From: Palleronia sp. LCG004
GTDB lineage: Bacteria; Pseudomonadota; Alphaproteobacteria; Rhodobacterales; Rhodobacteraceae
NCBI RefSeq assembly: GCF_032931615.1
Contig: NZ_CP136759.1
Span: 2,232,001 to 2,296,000, forward strand
DNA length: 64,000 bases
Reading direction: 5' to 3'
A program made the position numbers and the translations under genes. Below, one piece after another: positions 26,561-36,178 of the stretch. The notes under the pieces were generated by a model. It saw nothing but the letters and a program-made list of their open reading frames with translations. It was not told where the DNA came from and did not search any database. The first letter of the stretch is position 1. Each line of letters opens with the position of its first letter.

Positions 26561-27689
26561 GATCGATCCCGTCGAACTTACGGCAGAACTCATCCGCTGC
26601 CCGTCGGTCACGCCCGTCGAAGGCGGCGCGATCGATCTCCTGCATCGCCTTCTCGATGATGCCGGTTTCGTCTGTACCCGCATCGACCAGGGGGGCATCG
26701 CCAACCTTCATGCGATCTGGGACCGGGGCGGAAAGATCCTCGGCTTCAACGGACATACGGATGTCGTTCCGGTGGGCGATCCCGCAGCCTGGACGCACGA
26801 TCCGTTCGGTGCCGAAATGTCGGATGGCCTCGTCTACGGACGCGGAGCCTGCGACATGAAATCGGGCGTGGCGGCCTTCGTCGCCGCCGCGATCGAACAT
26901 GCCGGGGCGGGCAGACCGGGCTCCATCGCCATTGCCATCACCGGGGACGAGGAAGGTGACGGAATCCATGGCACGCCCGCCATCCTCGACTGGATGGACC
27001 GGACGGGCGCACGCATGGATGCCTGCATCGTGGGCGAACCCACCTGTCCCGAGACGATGGGCGAGATGATCAAGGTCGGTCGCCGGGGCTCCATGACCGT
27101 CTGGCTTACCGCCACGGGCCGGCAGGGCCATTCGGCCTATCCGCAGAACGCACGCAACCCGATCCACGCGATGGTGGCGCTGCTCGATCGTCTGATCGCC
27201 TTCGACCTGCCCGATGCCTCCGACCTTTTCGATCCGACGAGCGTGCAGGTCACCGGCTTCGATACCGGGAACGCGGCCAACAACGTCATTCCCGGCCAAT
27301 GCCGCGCGATGGCGAACATCCGCTTCAACGACGCGCATCGCTCCTCCGACCTGTCGGAATGGATCGCGGACGAAATCGCGGCCGTCACCCGGGCGACCGA
27401 TGTCGAATTCTCGACCGAAACCAAGGTCTCGGGCGAAAGCTTCGTCACCGAGGAAGGCGACTTCTCGCGCCTCATCGCCCGCGCGGTCGAGGCCGAGACC
27501 GGTATTTCGCCGATCCTGTCGACCAGCGGCGGCACGTCGGATGCGCGCCATATCCGCGCGCATTGCCCCGTGGTCGAGGTGGGGCTGGTGGGTCGGACGA
27601 TGCATCAGGTCGACGAATACGCATCCATCGACGACATCCGGACGCTGAAGGCGATCTATTCCCGCATCCTGGACGCGTACGCACGATGA
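26553..27689 (+). CDS. dapE: succinyl-diaminopimelate desuccinylase
   Basis: A 378-aa M20-family di-zinc hydrolase that releases succinate from N-succinyl-LL-DAP. Metal and catalytic motifs: GFNGHTDVVPVGD, RGACDMKSG, GDEEGDG, and VGEPTCPETMG. The lid domain follows. It overlaps the upstream hypothetical gene by 8 bp and the downstream GNAT gene by ATGA, forming a three-gene operon. The Met at 26553 is preceded by AAAGGGCGGG; an earlier in-frame ATG at 26532 lies deep in the neighbour. Confidence 0.95.
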   Translation: MAEIDPVELTAELIRCPSVTPVEGGAIDLLHRLLDDAGFVCTRIDQGGIANLHAIWDRGGKILGFNGHTDVVPVGDPAAWTHDPFGAEMSDGLVYGRGACDMKSGVAAFVAAAIEHAGAGRPGSIAIAITGDEEGDGIHGTPAILDWMDRTGARMDACIVGEPTCPETMGEMIKVGRRGSMTVWLTATGRQGHSAYPQNARNPIHAMVALLDRLIAFDLPDASDLFDPTSVQVTGFDTGNAANNVIPGQCRAMANIRFNDAHRSSDLSEWIADEIAAVTRATDVEFSTETKVSGESFVTEEGDFSRLIARAVEAETGISPILSTSGGTSDARHIRAHCPVVEVGLVGRTMHQVDEYASIDDIRTLKAIYSRILDAYAR

Positions 27690-28105
27690 CGGCAGATATC
27701 GGCGTGACCGAGGACATCGCGCTCTGTCACGCGCTGCGCCGTGCCGTCTTCATCGAAGAGCAGCGCATTGCCGAGGCGGAGGAATGGGACGATCTCGACG
27801 GCGAGGCGGTGCATCTTCTGGCCTCGCTCGACGGTGTGCCGGTCGGCACCGCGCGCCTGCTTTCGCTGGGCAAGACGATGCGGATCGGCCGCATCTGCGT
27901 CCTGCACGCCCATCGGGGCAAGGGGATCGGCCGGCAGCTCGTCGAACACGCGCTCGACGTCGCGCGCGATCGGGGCATGTCGGATGCCGCGCTCGGCGCG
28001 CAGGTCCACGCGCTCGACTTCTACCGGACGCTGGGCTTCGTGGCCGAGGGTGAGGTCTACGACGATGCGGGCATTCCCCATCGCGAGATGACGCGCCCCC
28101 TCTGA
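27686..28105 (+). CDS. GNAT family N-acetyltransferase (ElaA-like)
   Basis: A 139-aa acetyltransferase. The acetyl-CoA loop is ICVLHAHRGKGIGRQLVEHAL (Arg-x-x-Gly-x-Gly type), with the N-terminal CHALRRAVFIEEQRI and the C-terminal ALDFYRTLGFVAEGEVYDDA motif typical of ElaA/YjcF relatives. The substrate is unknown. ATGA overlap with dapE shows co-translation. It is 37 bp upstream of the RNase R gene. Confidence 0.88.
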   Translation: MTADIGVTEDIALCHALRRAVFIEEQRIAEAEEWDDLDGEAVHLLASLDGVPVGTARLLSLGKTMRIGRICVLHAHRGKGIGRQLVEHALDVARDRGMSDAALGAQVHALDFYRTLGFVAEGEVYDDAGIPHREMTRPL

Positions 28106-28142
28106 CCCTGTTGCCCGGCCCCGCCCCGTGATAGCGGAAGGC

Positions 28143-30401
28143 ATGGCTCAGATACCCAGCAAGCGACAGATCCTCGACTGGATCTCGGAAAACCCCACGC
28201 AGACGGCGAAGCGCGACATCGCGCGCGCCTTCGGCATCAAGGGCGCGGACCGCATCGACCTCAAGCGCCTCCTGCGCGAGCTCGAGGATGAGGGCCATCT
28301 GCGAAAGCGCGGCAAATCGTACCGCGACCCCGAAGCGCTGCCTCCGGTCTCGGTCTGCGAGGTGGGCGCGCCCGACCGCGACGGCGACCTCTTCGCGCGG
28401 CCGCTCGAATGGCATGGCGACGGGCCGGAGCCGCGTATCCTGATCGTCTCGCGCGATGCGGATCCGGCGGTCGGCGCGGGCGACAGGGTGCTCCTGCGTC
28501 TGCAGGAGGTCCGGGCCGAGGATCACCGCTACGAAGGGCGGCTCATTCGCAAGATCGACCGCGGCACGCGCCGGATGCTCGGGATCTTCCGGGCAGGCTC
28601 CGAAGGCGGGCGTATCGTCCCGATCGACAAGGGTCAGGACCGCGAGTGGATGGTGGGCCCCCGCGATGCGGGCGGTGCCGAGGAGGGCGAGCTCGTCGAG
28701 GCGGAACAGGCCGGACCTCCGGGCCGGATGGGTCTGCCGCGCGCCCGCATCGTCGCGCGCCTCGGCGACCCGAGCGCACCGCGCGCGGTCTCGCTCATCG
28801 CGATCCATCAGCACGGCATTCCCGACGACTTCCCGGACGAAGTCATCGCCGAGGCCGAGGCCGCCGAACCCGTGGGCCTTAAGGGCCGCGAGGATCTGCG
28901 GCACCTGCCCCTCGTCACCATCGACCCGAGCGACGCGCGCGACCACGACGATGCCTGCTTCGCCGAGCCCGATCCAGATCCGAAAAACCCCGGCGGCCAT
29001 GTCGTCTGGGTCGCGATCGCCGATGTCGCGCATTACGTGCGCCCGGGATCCGCGCTCGACCGCGAGGCGCGGCTGCGCGGTAACTCGACCTATTTCCCCG
29101 ACCGTGTCGTGCCGATGCTCCCCGAGGCGCTGTCGGGCGATCTCTGCTCGCTTCACGAGGGGGCGGACCGGGCCTGTCTTGCCGTGCGGATGGTGCTCGA
29201 CGCCGAGGGCACCAAGATCGGACATGCCTTCAGGCGCGGTCTGATGCGCTCGCCCGCCTCGCTCAGCTACGAGGAGGTTCAGGCCGGCCGCGACGGGGCA
29301 CCGTCCGACAGGGTCGCGCCCCTCATGGAGGGCGTGATCGACCCGCTCTACGCGGCCTATCACGCGCTCAAATCCGCGCGAGAGCGTCGCCAGCCGCTGG
29401 ATCTCGACCTGCCCGAACGGCAGATCGTGCTGTCGCCCGAGGGCCGCGTGACCAGCGTCGAGTTCCGCGACCGACTCGATGCGCACAAGCTCATCGAGGA
29501 ATTCATGGTCCTCGCCAATGTCGCCGCCGCCGAGGAACTCGGAAAGCGCAAGTCGCCCCTCCTCTACCGCGTCCACGAAGAGCCGAGCCCCGAAAAGATG
29601 GATTCGCTGCGCGAGGTCGCGCAGGCGGCGGGCTTCTCGCTTGCCAAGGGACAGGTCCTGCAGACCCGGCATCTCAACCGCCTTCTCGCGCAGGCGGCGG
29701 ATGGCGAATTCTCCGAGCTCATCAACATGAGCACGCTGCGCTCGATGACGCAGGCCTATTACAGCCCCGAGAATTACGGCCATTTCGGCCTCGCGCTCAG
29801 GAACTACGCGCATTTCACCTCGCCCATCCGGCGCTATGCCGACCTCGTGGTGCATCGCGCGCTGATCTCGGCGCATGGCTGGGGCGATGACGGGCTCGAT
29901 CCCGACGAGGTCGAGCGGCTGGAGGAGACGGCCAAGCAGATCAGCGATACCGAGCGGCGGTCGATGGTGGCCGAGCGCGACACGACCGACCGCTACCTCG
30001 CGGCCTATCTTTCCGAACGAGTCGGATCCGAGATGGGCGGGCGGATCTCGGGCGTTCAGAAATTCGGGCTCTTCGTCAAGCTCGACGAGACGGGTGCCGA
30101 CGGCCTCGTGCCCGTGCGTTCGATCGGGCGGGAATTCTATGTCTTCGACCCGGAGGCGCACACGCTGATGGGGGCCGATAGCGGCCTCACCCTCGCGGCC
30201 GGTCAGCGGGTGACCGTGCGCCTCGCCGAGGCGGTGCCGGTGACGGGCGGCCTGATGCTCGAATTGCTGGCGATCGAGGGCGACCCCCTTCCGCGTGGCG
30301 GCGGAAAGCCGCCCCGCCGCGGCCCGCCCAAACGCGCGAAGGGCAAGTCGAAGGCCAAGGCCGAGAAAGCCAAGCGCAAGGTCAAGCGGACACGGCGCTA
30401 G
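28143..30401 (+). CDS. rnr: ribonuclease R
   Basis: A 752-aa 3'-5' exoribonuclease of the RNB family that degrades structured RNA. An N-terminal helix-turn-helix (about 1-70, TQTAKRDIARAFGIKGADR), cold-shock domains, the RNB catalytic core with TIDPSDARDHDDACFAEPDP (four Asp), SPIRRYADLVVHRAL, an S1 domain (about 625-705), and a strongly basic Lys/Arg tail of some 35 residues (PPRRGPPKRAKGKSKAKAEK and on). The ATG at 28143 is preferred over the GTG at 28128. The basic tail is typical of RNase R and may assist ribosome/tmRNA association. Confidence 0.95.
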   Translation: MAQIPSKRQILDWISENPTQTAKRDIARAFGIKGADRIDLKRLLRELEDEGHLRKRGKSYRDPEALPPVSVCEVGAPDRDGDLFARPLEWHGDGPEPRILIVSRDADPAVGAGDRVLLRLQEVRAEDHRYEGRLIRKIDRGTRRMLGIFRAGSEGGRIVPIDKGQDREWMVGPRDAGGAEEGELVEAEQAGPPGRMGLPRARIVARLGDPSAPRAVSLIAIHQHGIPDDFPDEVIAEAEAAEPVGLKGREDLRHLPLVTIDPSDARDHDDACFAEPDPDPKNPGGHVVWVAIADVAHYVRPGSALDREARLRGNSTYFPDRVVPMLPEALSGDLCSLHEGADRACLAVRMVLDAEGTKIGHAFRRGLMRSPASLSYEEVQAGRDGAPSDRVAPLMEGVIDPLYAAYHALKSARERRQPLDLDLPERQIVLSPEGRVTSVEFRDRLDAHKLIEEFMVLANVAAAEELGKRKSPLLYRVHEEPSPEKMDSLREVAQAAGFSLAKGQVLQTRHLNRLLAQAADGEFSELINMSTLRSMTQAYYSPENYGHFGLALRNYAHFTSPIRRYADLVVHRALISAHGWGDDGLDPDEVERLEETAKQISDTERRSMVAERDTTDRYLAAYLSERVGSEMGGRISGVQKFGLFVKLDETGADGLVPVRSIGREFYVFDPEAHTLMGADSGLTLAAGQRVTVRLAEAVPVTGGLMLELLAIEGDPLPRGGGKPPRRGPPKRAKGKSKAKAEKAKRKVKRTRR

Positions 30402-30465
30402 GCCGCCGTCACGCGGGCGAGCCCGCGTCCGGCCATGCGTATTTCAGAAAGCAAAGAGGGGCCGA

Positions 30466-31377
30466 TCAGTCCTCCGCGGCGGCGGGGCCGAGATGGTCCT
30501 TGCCGCGGGCCCGGGCGAGTTCGACCTGACGGTGGCGTTCGCGGAAACGGGCCCGCTGAGCCTCGGTGTATTCCTCAGCGCAATGCGCGCAACGCGCCCC
30601 CTCCTCGAAAAGCGGATGCGCGCGATCCTCGGGGCCCAGGGGGCGGCGGCAGGCATGGCAGATCGTGGCCGTACCGGGGGCGAGCCCGTGGCCGACCGTG
30701 ACGCGGCCGTCGAAGACGAAGCATTCGCCCCGCCAGCGGCTCTCCCTCTCCGGCACCTCTTCGAGGTACTTGAGGATGCCGCCCTTGAGGTGCGAGACAT
30801 CCTCGACCCCCTCGGACCGGAGATAGGCGGTCGCCTTTTCGCAGCGGATCCCCCCGGTGCAGAACATCGCGATCCGCTTGCCCGCGTAGCGGTCGCGGTT
30901 GGCCCGCCACCAGGCGGGAAAGTCGCCGAAGGCCGCGGTGCCCGGATCGACGGCCCCCTCGAAGCTGCCCATCGCGACCTCGTAGGCATTGCGCGTGTCG
31001 ATCACCGCGACGTCCGGCGCGGCGATCAGCGCGTTCCACTCGGACGGATCGACGTAATGGCCCGCCATGTCGGGATCGACCGGCACCCCCATCGTCACGA
31101 TCTCGCGCTTGAGGCGGACCTTGAGCCGGCCGAAGGGCATCTCGGCGGCGGCGCTCTCCTTCCAGTCGAGATCGGCGCAGCCGGGCCAGTCGCGGATATG
31201 GGCAAGCGTCGCCTCGATGCCCGCGCGGGGGCCCGCGATGGTTCCGTTGACGCCTTCGGATGCGACGAGGATCGACCCCCTGACGCCATGGCACGCGGCC
31301 AGATCGCGCAGCGGTGCACGCAGCGCGTCGGGATCGCGAAGGGGTGCGAAGGCGTAGAAGGCGGCAACGACGAACAT
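30466..31377 (-). CDS. trhO: tRNA uridine-34 hydroxylase TrhO (rhodanese domain)
   Basis: A 303-aa rhodanese-family protein. The N-terminal acylphosphatase-like part has [20 protein letters not shown]. The rhodanese domain follows with [15 protein letters not shown] and the active-site loop [15 protein letters not shown]. The C-terminal region carries the Cys pairs CHACRRPL and [13 protein letters not shown]. It makes 5-hydroxyuridine at tRNA wobble position 34 (established for E. coli YceA/TrhO). Single minus-strand gene, convergent with rnr and divergent from pncA. Confidence 0.92.
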   Translation of the reverse strand: MFVVAAFYAFAPLRDPDALRAPLRDLAACHGVRGSILVASEGVNGTIAGPRAGIEATLAHIRDWPGCADLDWKESAAAEMPFGRLKVRLKREIVTMGVPVDPDMAGHYVDPSEWNALIAAPDVAVIDTRNAYEVAMGSFEGAVDPGTAAFGDFPAWWRANRDRYAGKRIAMFCTGGIRCEKATAYLRSEGVEDVSHLKGGILKYLEEVPERESRWRGECFVFDGRVTVGHGLAPGTATICHACRRPLGPEDRAHPLFEEGARCAHCAEEYTEAQRARFRERHRQVELARARGKDHLGPAAAED

Positions 31378-31484
31378 CGGGCGGGTGATACGCCCCGGCC
31401 GGCGGCGTCACAAGCCCGGCCGGTTGACTTGCCGCCTGCCGCCGGCCCAATTGGCCAGAGCACGCAACCGGAGGAACGGACACG

Positions 31485-32087
31485 GTGAAGGACAGATCGC
31501 ACGCATTGCTGGTCATCGACATGCAGAACGATTTCTGCCCCGGAGGCGCGCTCGCCGTGCCGGGCGGAGACGCGCTCGTCCCGCGCATCAACGCGGCGAT
31601 GGACGAGTTCGCGACCGTGATCCTGACGCAGGACTGGCATCCGGCCGGCCATTCCTCCTTCGCGTCCTCGCATCCGGGACGCGATCCGATGGAAACGGTC
31701 GAGATGCCCTACGGCCTGCAGATCCTCTGGCCCGATCATTGCATCCAGGGCTCTCACGGGGCAGCGTTCCATCCGGACCTCAGGACAGATGGCGACCTGA
31801 TCGTCCGCAAGGGGTTCAACCCGGCGATCGACAGCTATTCGGCCTTTTTCGAAAACGACCACGAGACGCCCACCGGCCTTGAAGGGTATCTCAGGACACG
31901 GGGCATCTCGAAGGTGACGATGGTGGGCCTCGCGCTCGATTTCTGCGTGAACTCGTCGGCGCTCGACGGGGCGCGGCTCGGCTTCGAGGTCACCCTGCGC
32001 GAGGAACTGAGCGCCGCGATCGATCTCGACGGGTCGCGGGAGGCTTCGATGGACGCGATGCGGCGCGCGGGCGTGGCGATCGCCTGA
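31485..32087 (+). CDS. pncA: nicotinamidase
   Basis: A 200-aa isochorismatase-fold amidase converting nicotinamide to nicotinate for NAD salvage. The catalytic triad is visible: Asp in VIDMQNDFCPGGALAVPGG, Lys in DLIVRKGFNP, Cys in GLALDFCVNSSALDG. Metal ligands are in LTQDWHPAGHSSFAS. The start codon is GTG with GGAGGA about 10 bases upstream. The stop overlaps the start of the DMT transporter (TGATG), so the two genes are coupled. Confidence 0.93.
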   Translation: MKDRSHALLVIDMQNDFCPGGALAVPGGDALVPRINAAMDEFATVILTQDWHPAGHSSFASSHPGRDPMETVEMPYGLQILWPDHCIQGSHGAAFHPDLRTDGDLIVRKGFNPAIDSYSAFFENDHETPTGLEGYLRTRGISKVTMVGLALDFCVNSSALDGARLGFEVTLREELSAAIDLDGSREASMDAMRRAGVAIA

Positions 32088-32959
32088 TGGATGCCCGCTC
32101 GATCGTCCTCAGCATCGCCTTCGCGGCGATGTGGGCGTCGGGCTTCACTTCCGCCAAGTTCATCGTGGCCGATGCGCCGCCCCTGACGGCGCTGGCGCTG
32201 CGCTTTGCCATCTCGGGCATCCTCGCCGTCGCGATCGCGGGGGCGATGGGACAGGGCTGGCGGCTCGACCGCCGGCAATGGCGGCTGACGATCCTTTTCG
32301 GTCTCTGCCAGAACGCGCTCTATCTGGGCCTGAATTTCATGGCGATGCGCACCATCGATGCCGGGCTCGCCTCCATCATGGCCAGTACCATGCCGATCTG
32401 GGTCGCGCTCTTCGGCTGGGCGGCCCTGGGCGAGCGTCTGCGCCCCGCGACGGTGCTGGGCCTCCTGGCCGGGTTCACGGGCGTCACGATCATCATGGGA
32501 AGCCGCATCTCCGGCGGCGTCGATCCGGGCGGCCTCGGGCTCTCGGTGCTGGCCGTGATGGCCCTGACGGTGGCGACGCTGTCGCTCCGGGGGGCGTCCT
32601 CGGGCGGCAACGTCCTGATGGTCGTGGGCCTGCAGATGCTGGTGGGAGCCGCGGCCCTGGCCATCGCTGGCCTCGTCTTCGAGCCGTGGGAGGTGAACTG
32701 GTCGACCTCGCTGGTCGTGGCCTTCGTCTATACCACCCTCGTTCCCGGTCTGGCCGCCACGTTCGTCTGGTTCGTCCTGGTGCGTCAGATCGGACCGGTC
32801 CGGGCGGCGACGTTCCACTTCCTGACACCGTTCCTCGGCGCGGCGATGGCGGCAGCCCTGCTCGACGAGGATGTGAGCGCGCTCGATCTGTTCGGTGTCG
32901 CGATCATCATGCTCGGCATTCTGGCGGTTCAGTTGTCGCGACCGCGATCACGCGTGTGA
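32087..32959 (+). CDS. DMT family transporter (EamA domains)
   Basis: A 290-aa inner-membrane protein with ten predicted helices in two EamA repeats: ASGFTSAKFIVADAPPLTAL in the first and VPGLAATFVWFVLVRQIGPV in the second. The substrate is unknown; RhtA/YdcZ-like members export amino acids or metabolites. TGATG overlap with pncA. Its 3' side meets the tRNA-Lys gene on the other strand. Confidence 0.88.
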   Translation: MDARSIVLSIAFAAMWASGFTSAKFIVADAPPLTALALRFAISGILAVAIAGAMGQGWRLDRRQWRLTILFGLCQNALYLGLNFMAMRTIDAGLASIMASTMPIWVALFGWAALGERLRPATVLGLLAGFTGVTIIMGSRISGGVDPGGLGLSVLAVMALTVATLSLRGASSGGNVLMVVGLQMLVGAAALAIAGLVFEPWEVNWSTSLVVAFVYTTLVPGLAATFVWFVLVRQIGPVRAATFHFLTPFLGAAMAAALLDEDVSALDLFGVAIIMLGILAVQLSRPRSRV

Positions 32960-32994
32960 TGCGATCCGGGACCGGTCTTCGAAGGGGGGTGGAA

Positions 32995-33070
32995 TGGTGA
33001 GCCCGCAGGGGTTCGAACCCTGGACCTACTGATTAAAAGTCAGTTGCTCTACCAACTGAGCTACAGGCTC
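32995..33070 (-). tRNA. tRNA-Lys (anticodon UUU)
   Basis: A 76-nt cloverleaf with CCA encoded. The acceptor GAGCCTG pairs with CGGGCTC (one G-T), D-arm TAGCTCAGTTGGTAGAGC, anticodon loop CTTTTAA on stem ACTGA/TCAGT, T-arm CAGGG-TTCGAAC-CCCTG, discriminator A. It lies just upstream of, and opposite to, the lysine-pathway gene dapF. Confidence 0.97.
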
Positions 33071-33172
33071 ACGAGGCGGGTGACTAAAGCCGCCTTTCTG
33101 GACCGTCAAGCGAAAAACTGTCTCGTCACGCTTCGCTTTTCAGCGGCCTCCGGGAGGATTATAGGGCGAGCC

Positions 33173-34003
33173 ATGAAAAAGCCGTCCTCCGACCTGCCCT
33201 TCATGAAGATGCACGGGCTCGGCAACGATTTCGTTGTCATCGACCGACGTTCCGGCGGACGGGCCGTCGATGCACGCCTTGCGCGCGCGCTCGGCGACCG
33301 GCATCGCGGGATCGGCTTCGACCAGCTCGCAACGATCGAGGCCGAGGACGGCGTGGATGCGCGGCTCGTCTTCTGGAATGCCGACGGGACGCTTTCGGGG
33401 GCCTGCGGCAACGCCACGCGCTGCATCGCGCGCTATCTGATCGAGGAGGGCCGCTCGGAGGTCACTCTCAGGACCGATCGCGGAGATCTCGTGGCACGCG
33501 ACGCGGGCGAAAAGTTGACAGCCGTCAACATGGGTCCGCCGCTTCTCGACTGGCGGGAGATTCCGCTGGCCGAGGCCGTCGACACCGACAGGCTGCCCTT
33601 GCCCGGCGACCCGGTGGCGACCGGCATGGGCAACCCCCATTGCACCTTCTTCGTCGAGGATGCCGAGGCCGTGGACCTCGGGGCCATCGGAGCCGAATAC
33701 GAACATCACCCGCTCTTTCCGGAACGCACCAACGTCCAGGTCGCGCATCTCGTCGGGCCCGATCACCTGCGGATGCGCGTCTGGGAGCGTGGCGTGGGCG
33801 TCACGCTGGCCTCCGGCTCCTCCTCCTGCGCGGTCGCGGTCGCCTCGGCACGACGCGGGCTCACGGGTCGGCGGGTCGCGATCGACCTCGATGGCGGGCG
33901 GATCGTCATCGACTGGCGCGAGGACGGCGTCTGGATGACCGGGCCGACGGCCCATGTCGCCGATGGCGTGATCCGCGCCGCCTGGATCGGAGCAGTGACA
34001 TGA
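33173..34003 (+). CDS. dapF: diaminopimelate epimerase, second catalytic Cys replaced by Ser
   Basis: A 276-aa enzyme converting LL-DAP to meso-DAP for lysine and peptidoglycan. [14 protein letters not shown] and the first active-site Cys (Cys78, in [11 protein letters not shown]) are normal, as are [11 protein letters not shown] and WERGVGVT. At the second catalytic site, where the family has ACGTG/ACGSG, this protein reads [12 protein letters not shown]: Ser214 stands where the Cys should be, with a Cys five residues later. The base sequence is unambiguous here, so it is a real substitution in this read. The gene is coupled to mtaB by ATGA overlap. The Met at 33173 follows GGGAGGATTATAG. 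Confidence 0.9.
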   Translation: MKKPSSDLPFMKMHGLGNDFVVIDRRSGGRAVDARLARALGDRHRGIGFDQLATIEAEDGVDARLVFWNADGTLSGACGNATRCIARYLIEEGRSEVTLRTDRGDLVARDAGEKLTAVNMGPPLLDWREIPLAEAVDTDRLPLPGDPVATGMGNPHCTFFVEDAEAVDLGAIGAEYEHHPLFPERTNVQVAHLVGPDHLRMRVWERGVGVTLASGSSSCAVAVASARRGLTGRRVAIDLDGGRIVIDWREDGVWMTGPTAHVADGVIRAAWIGAVT

Positions 34004-35295
34004 ACGCGCCTGTCTTCTCGAACCATGGCTGCCGGCTGAATGCCTACGAGACCGAGGCGATGAAGGCCCTCGCCCGCGAGGCGGGGCTCGAGGACGCGGT
34101 CGTCGTCAACACCTGCGCCGTCACGGCCGAGGCGGTGCGCAAGGCCCGCAAGGATATCCGCCGCCTCGCGCGCGAGAATCCGGGCGTGCCTCTCATCGTG
34201 ACGGGCTGCGCCGCACAGACCGAAGCCGAGCGCTTCGCCGCCATGCCCGAGGTCACCCGCGTCATCGGCAACGCGGAGAAGATGCGCCCCGAAACATGGT
34301 CCGGCCTCGCCCCCGACCTCATCGGCACGACCGAGCGGGTGCAGGTCGACGACATCATGTCGGTGACCGAGACGGCCGGGCATCTCATCGACGGGTTCGG
34401 CACCCGAAGCCGCGCCTATGTCCAGGTGCAGAACGGCTGCGACCACCGATGCACCTTCTGTATCATCCCCTATGGGCGCGGCAATTCGCGATCCGTCCCC
34501 GCGGGCGTCGTGGTCGAGCAGATCGCGCGCCTTGCCGCGCATGGCTATGCCGAGGTGGTGCTGACGGGTGTCGATCTCACCTCGTGGGGGGCGGATCTGC
34601 CGGGGCATCCGCGGCTCGGGGATCTCGTGAGGCGAATCCTGAAGCTGGTCCCGGACCTGTCGCGCCTCAGGATCAGTTCGATCGATTCGATCGAGGCCGA
34701 CCCGGCGCTGATGACCGCGATCGCCGAGGAAGAGCGGCTGATGCCGCATCTCCACCTGTCGCTCCAGCACGGCTCGGACCTCATCCTGAAGCGGATGAAG
34801 CGGCGGCACCTGCGCGGCGACGCCATCGCCTTCTGCGAGGAAGCGCGCAGGCTCCGCCCCGACATGACCTTCGGCGCGGACATCATCGCGGGCTTCCCGA
34901 CCGAGACCGAGGCCCATTTCGAGGACAGCCTCGCGCTCGTCGATGACTGCGACCTGACATGGCTGCACGTCTTTCCCTATTCCGCGCGCGAGGGCACGCC
35001 CGCCGCCCGCATGCCCGCCATCGACGGCGCGACGATCAAGGAGCGTGCGGCGCGGCTCCGCGCGGCGGGAGACCGGGCGGTCGAGCGTCATCTCGCGGCC
35101 CAGACGGGCGTGACGCACCAGGTCCTGATGGAGAGCGCCCGCATGGGCCGCACCGCGCAATTCGCCGAGGTGCGCTTCGACGCCAACCGCCCGGTCGGGG
35201 ACATCGTGTCGGCGCGGATCGCCGGGCATCGCGACGCACATCTCCTCGCGGTCCGAGATCGGGGCTTTCCCCCCGACGGCAAGCCGCTAGAGTAA
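34000..35295 (+). CDS. mtaB: tRNA t6A37 methylthiotransferase MtaB
   Basis: A 431-aa radical-SAM methylthiotransferase that turns t6A37 into ms2t6A37 in tRNAs reading ANN codons. The UPF0004 domain supplies three Cys ([22 protein letters not shown]). The radical-SAM cluster motif is [23 protein letters not shown]-terminal TRAM-like region follows. ATGA overlap with dapF. The neighbouring tRNA-Lys(UUU) is a known type of substrate for this modification (family knowledge), a neat but possibly chance association. Confidence 0.93.
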   Translation: MNAPVFSNHGCRLNAYETEAMKALAREAGLEDAVVVNTCAVTAEAVRKARKDIRRLARENPGVPLIVTGCAAQTEAERFAAMPEVTRVIGNAEKMRPETWSGLAPDLIGTTERVQVDDIMSVTETAGHLIDGFGTRSRAYVQVQNGCDHRCTFCIIPYGRGNSRSVPAGVVVEQIARLAAHGYAEVVLTGVDLTSWGADLPGHPRLGDLVRRILKLVPDLSRLRISSIDSIEADPALMTAIAEEERLMPHLHLSLQHGSDLILKRMKRRHLRGDAIAFCEEARRLRPDMTFGADIIAGFPTETEAHFEDSLALVDDCDLTWLHVFPYSAREGTPAARMPAIDGATIKERAARLRAAGDRAVERHLAAQTGVTHQVLMESARMGRTAQFAEVRFDANRPVGDIVSARIAGHRDAHLLAVRDRGFPPDGKPLE

Positions 35296-35322
35296 GCGCA
35301 GAACCCGGACCCGGAGGACGCG

Positions 35323-35925
35323 ATGGAACTCTTCTACAGTCAGGCATCGCCCTTCGTGCGCAAGGTGATGGTCCTCCTGCACGAGGCCGACAAGCTCGAC
35401 GCGGTCACGCTTCGCCAGGTGAGCATGACACCGCTCGCCCCCGATGCGGGACACAGCTCCATCGCGCCGCTGGGCAAGATCCCGACGCTGACCCGGCCGG
35501 ACGGCCCCGCCCTGTTCGACAGCCGCGTCATCACCCGGTATCTCGACGAGCGGTTCGGGACGGGCCTCTATCCAGACGCACGGCTCTGGGAGACGCTGAC
35601 GCTCGAGGCACTGGCCGACGGGATCATGGATGCGAGCGTTCTCATGGTCTACGAGGGGCGCACGCGGCCCGAGGAAAAGCGCCACGAGCCTTGGGTCGAT
35701 GCCCAATGGTCCAAGATCGGCCGGGCGCTCGACGCGATCGAGGAACGCTGGATGAGCCATCTTTCGGGGCGTCTCGACATGGGTCAGGTCGCGGTGGCCT
35801 GCGCGCTCGGCCATCTCGATTTCCGACACGCAAGCCGCAACTGGCGCGCGACCCGCCCGAACCTCGCCGCCTGGTCAGAACGTCGCGCCGAACGCCCGTC
35901 GTTCAAGGCAACCCGCCCGGAGTGA
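35323..35925 (+). CDS. glutathione S-transferase family protein
   Basis: A 200-aa GST. The N-terminal domain is MELFYSQASPFVRKVMVLLH with the glutathione-site LGKIPTLTRPDGPALFDSRV. The C-terminal helical domain contains MGQVAVACALGHLDFR with the conserved N-cap Asp region. GGAGG lies 6-7 bases upstream of the ATG. It is the last chromosomal gene before the tRNA-Ser island; the 175 bp between it and the left attachment repeat hold nothing recognisable. Confidence 0.88.
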   Translation: MELFYSQASPFVRKVMVLLHEADKLDAVTLRQVSMTPLAPDAGHSSIAPLGKIPTLTRPDGPALFDSRVITRYLDERFGTGLYPDARLWETLTLEALADGIMDASVLMVYEGRTRPEEKRHEPWVDAQWSKIGRALDAIEERWMSHLSGRLDMGQVAVACALGHLDFRHASRNWRATRPNLAAWSERRAERPSFKATRPE

Positions 35926-36100
35926 CGCCGACCGCCCTGCTCGGCTCCGACGGTTTGCGGGACGCATCGTGTCCGACCGGGATCCGGCAGTGCGTGACCG
36001 ACGGCACCGACTCTGCGACCCAGATCAAGGCCGATCGGGCCGGGAAAGCGCATCACGCCCGCGGCAAGCCCTGCGCTGCCATGCGTTGTTCCGATGAAGA

Positions 36101-36118
36101 TGGCGGAGGAGGTGGGAT
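36101..36118. repeat. left attachment site: 18-bp copy of tRNA-Ser 3' end
   Basis: TGGCGGAGGAGGTGGGAT is identical to 45112-45129, the last 18 nt (CCA, discriminator, acceptor strand and part of the T-arm) of tRNA-Ser on the minus strand. Flanking bases differ on both sides, so the repeat is exactly 18 bp. Confidence 0.9.
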
Positions 36119-36178
36119 ATTCCGCCCCCGCGCCTCAACTTCCTTTTCCCCTTGATTGCATAGCGATGGCGATGGCAA

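Noticed and set aside
27750..30161. 803-codon open frame on the minus strand
   Set aside because: Antisense to rnr; no recognisable domain and implausible composition.
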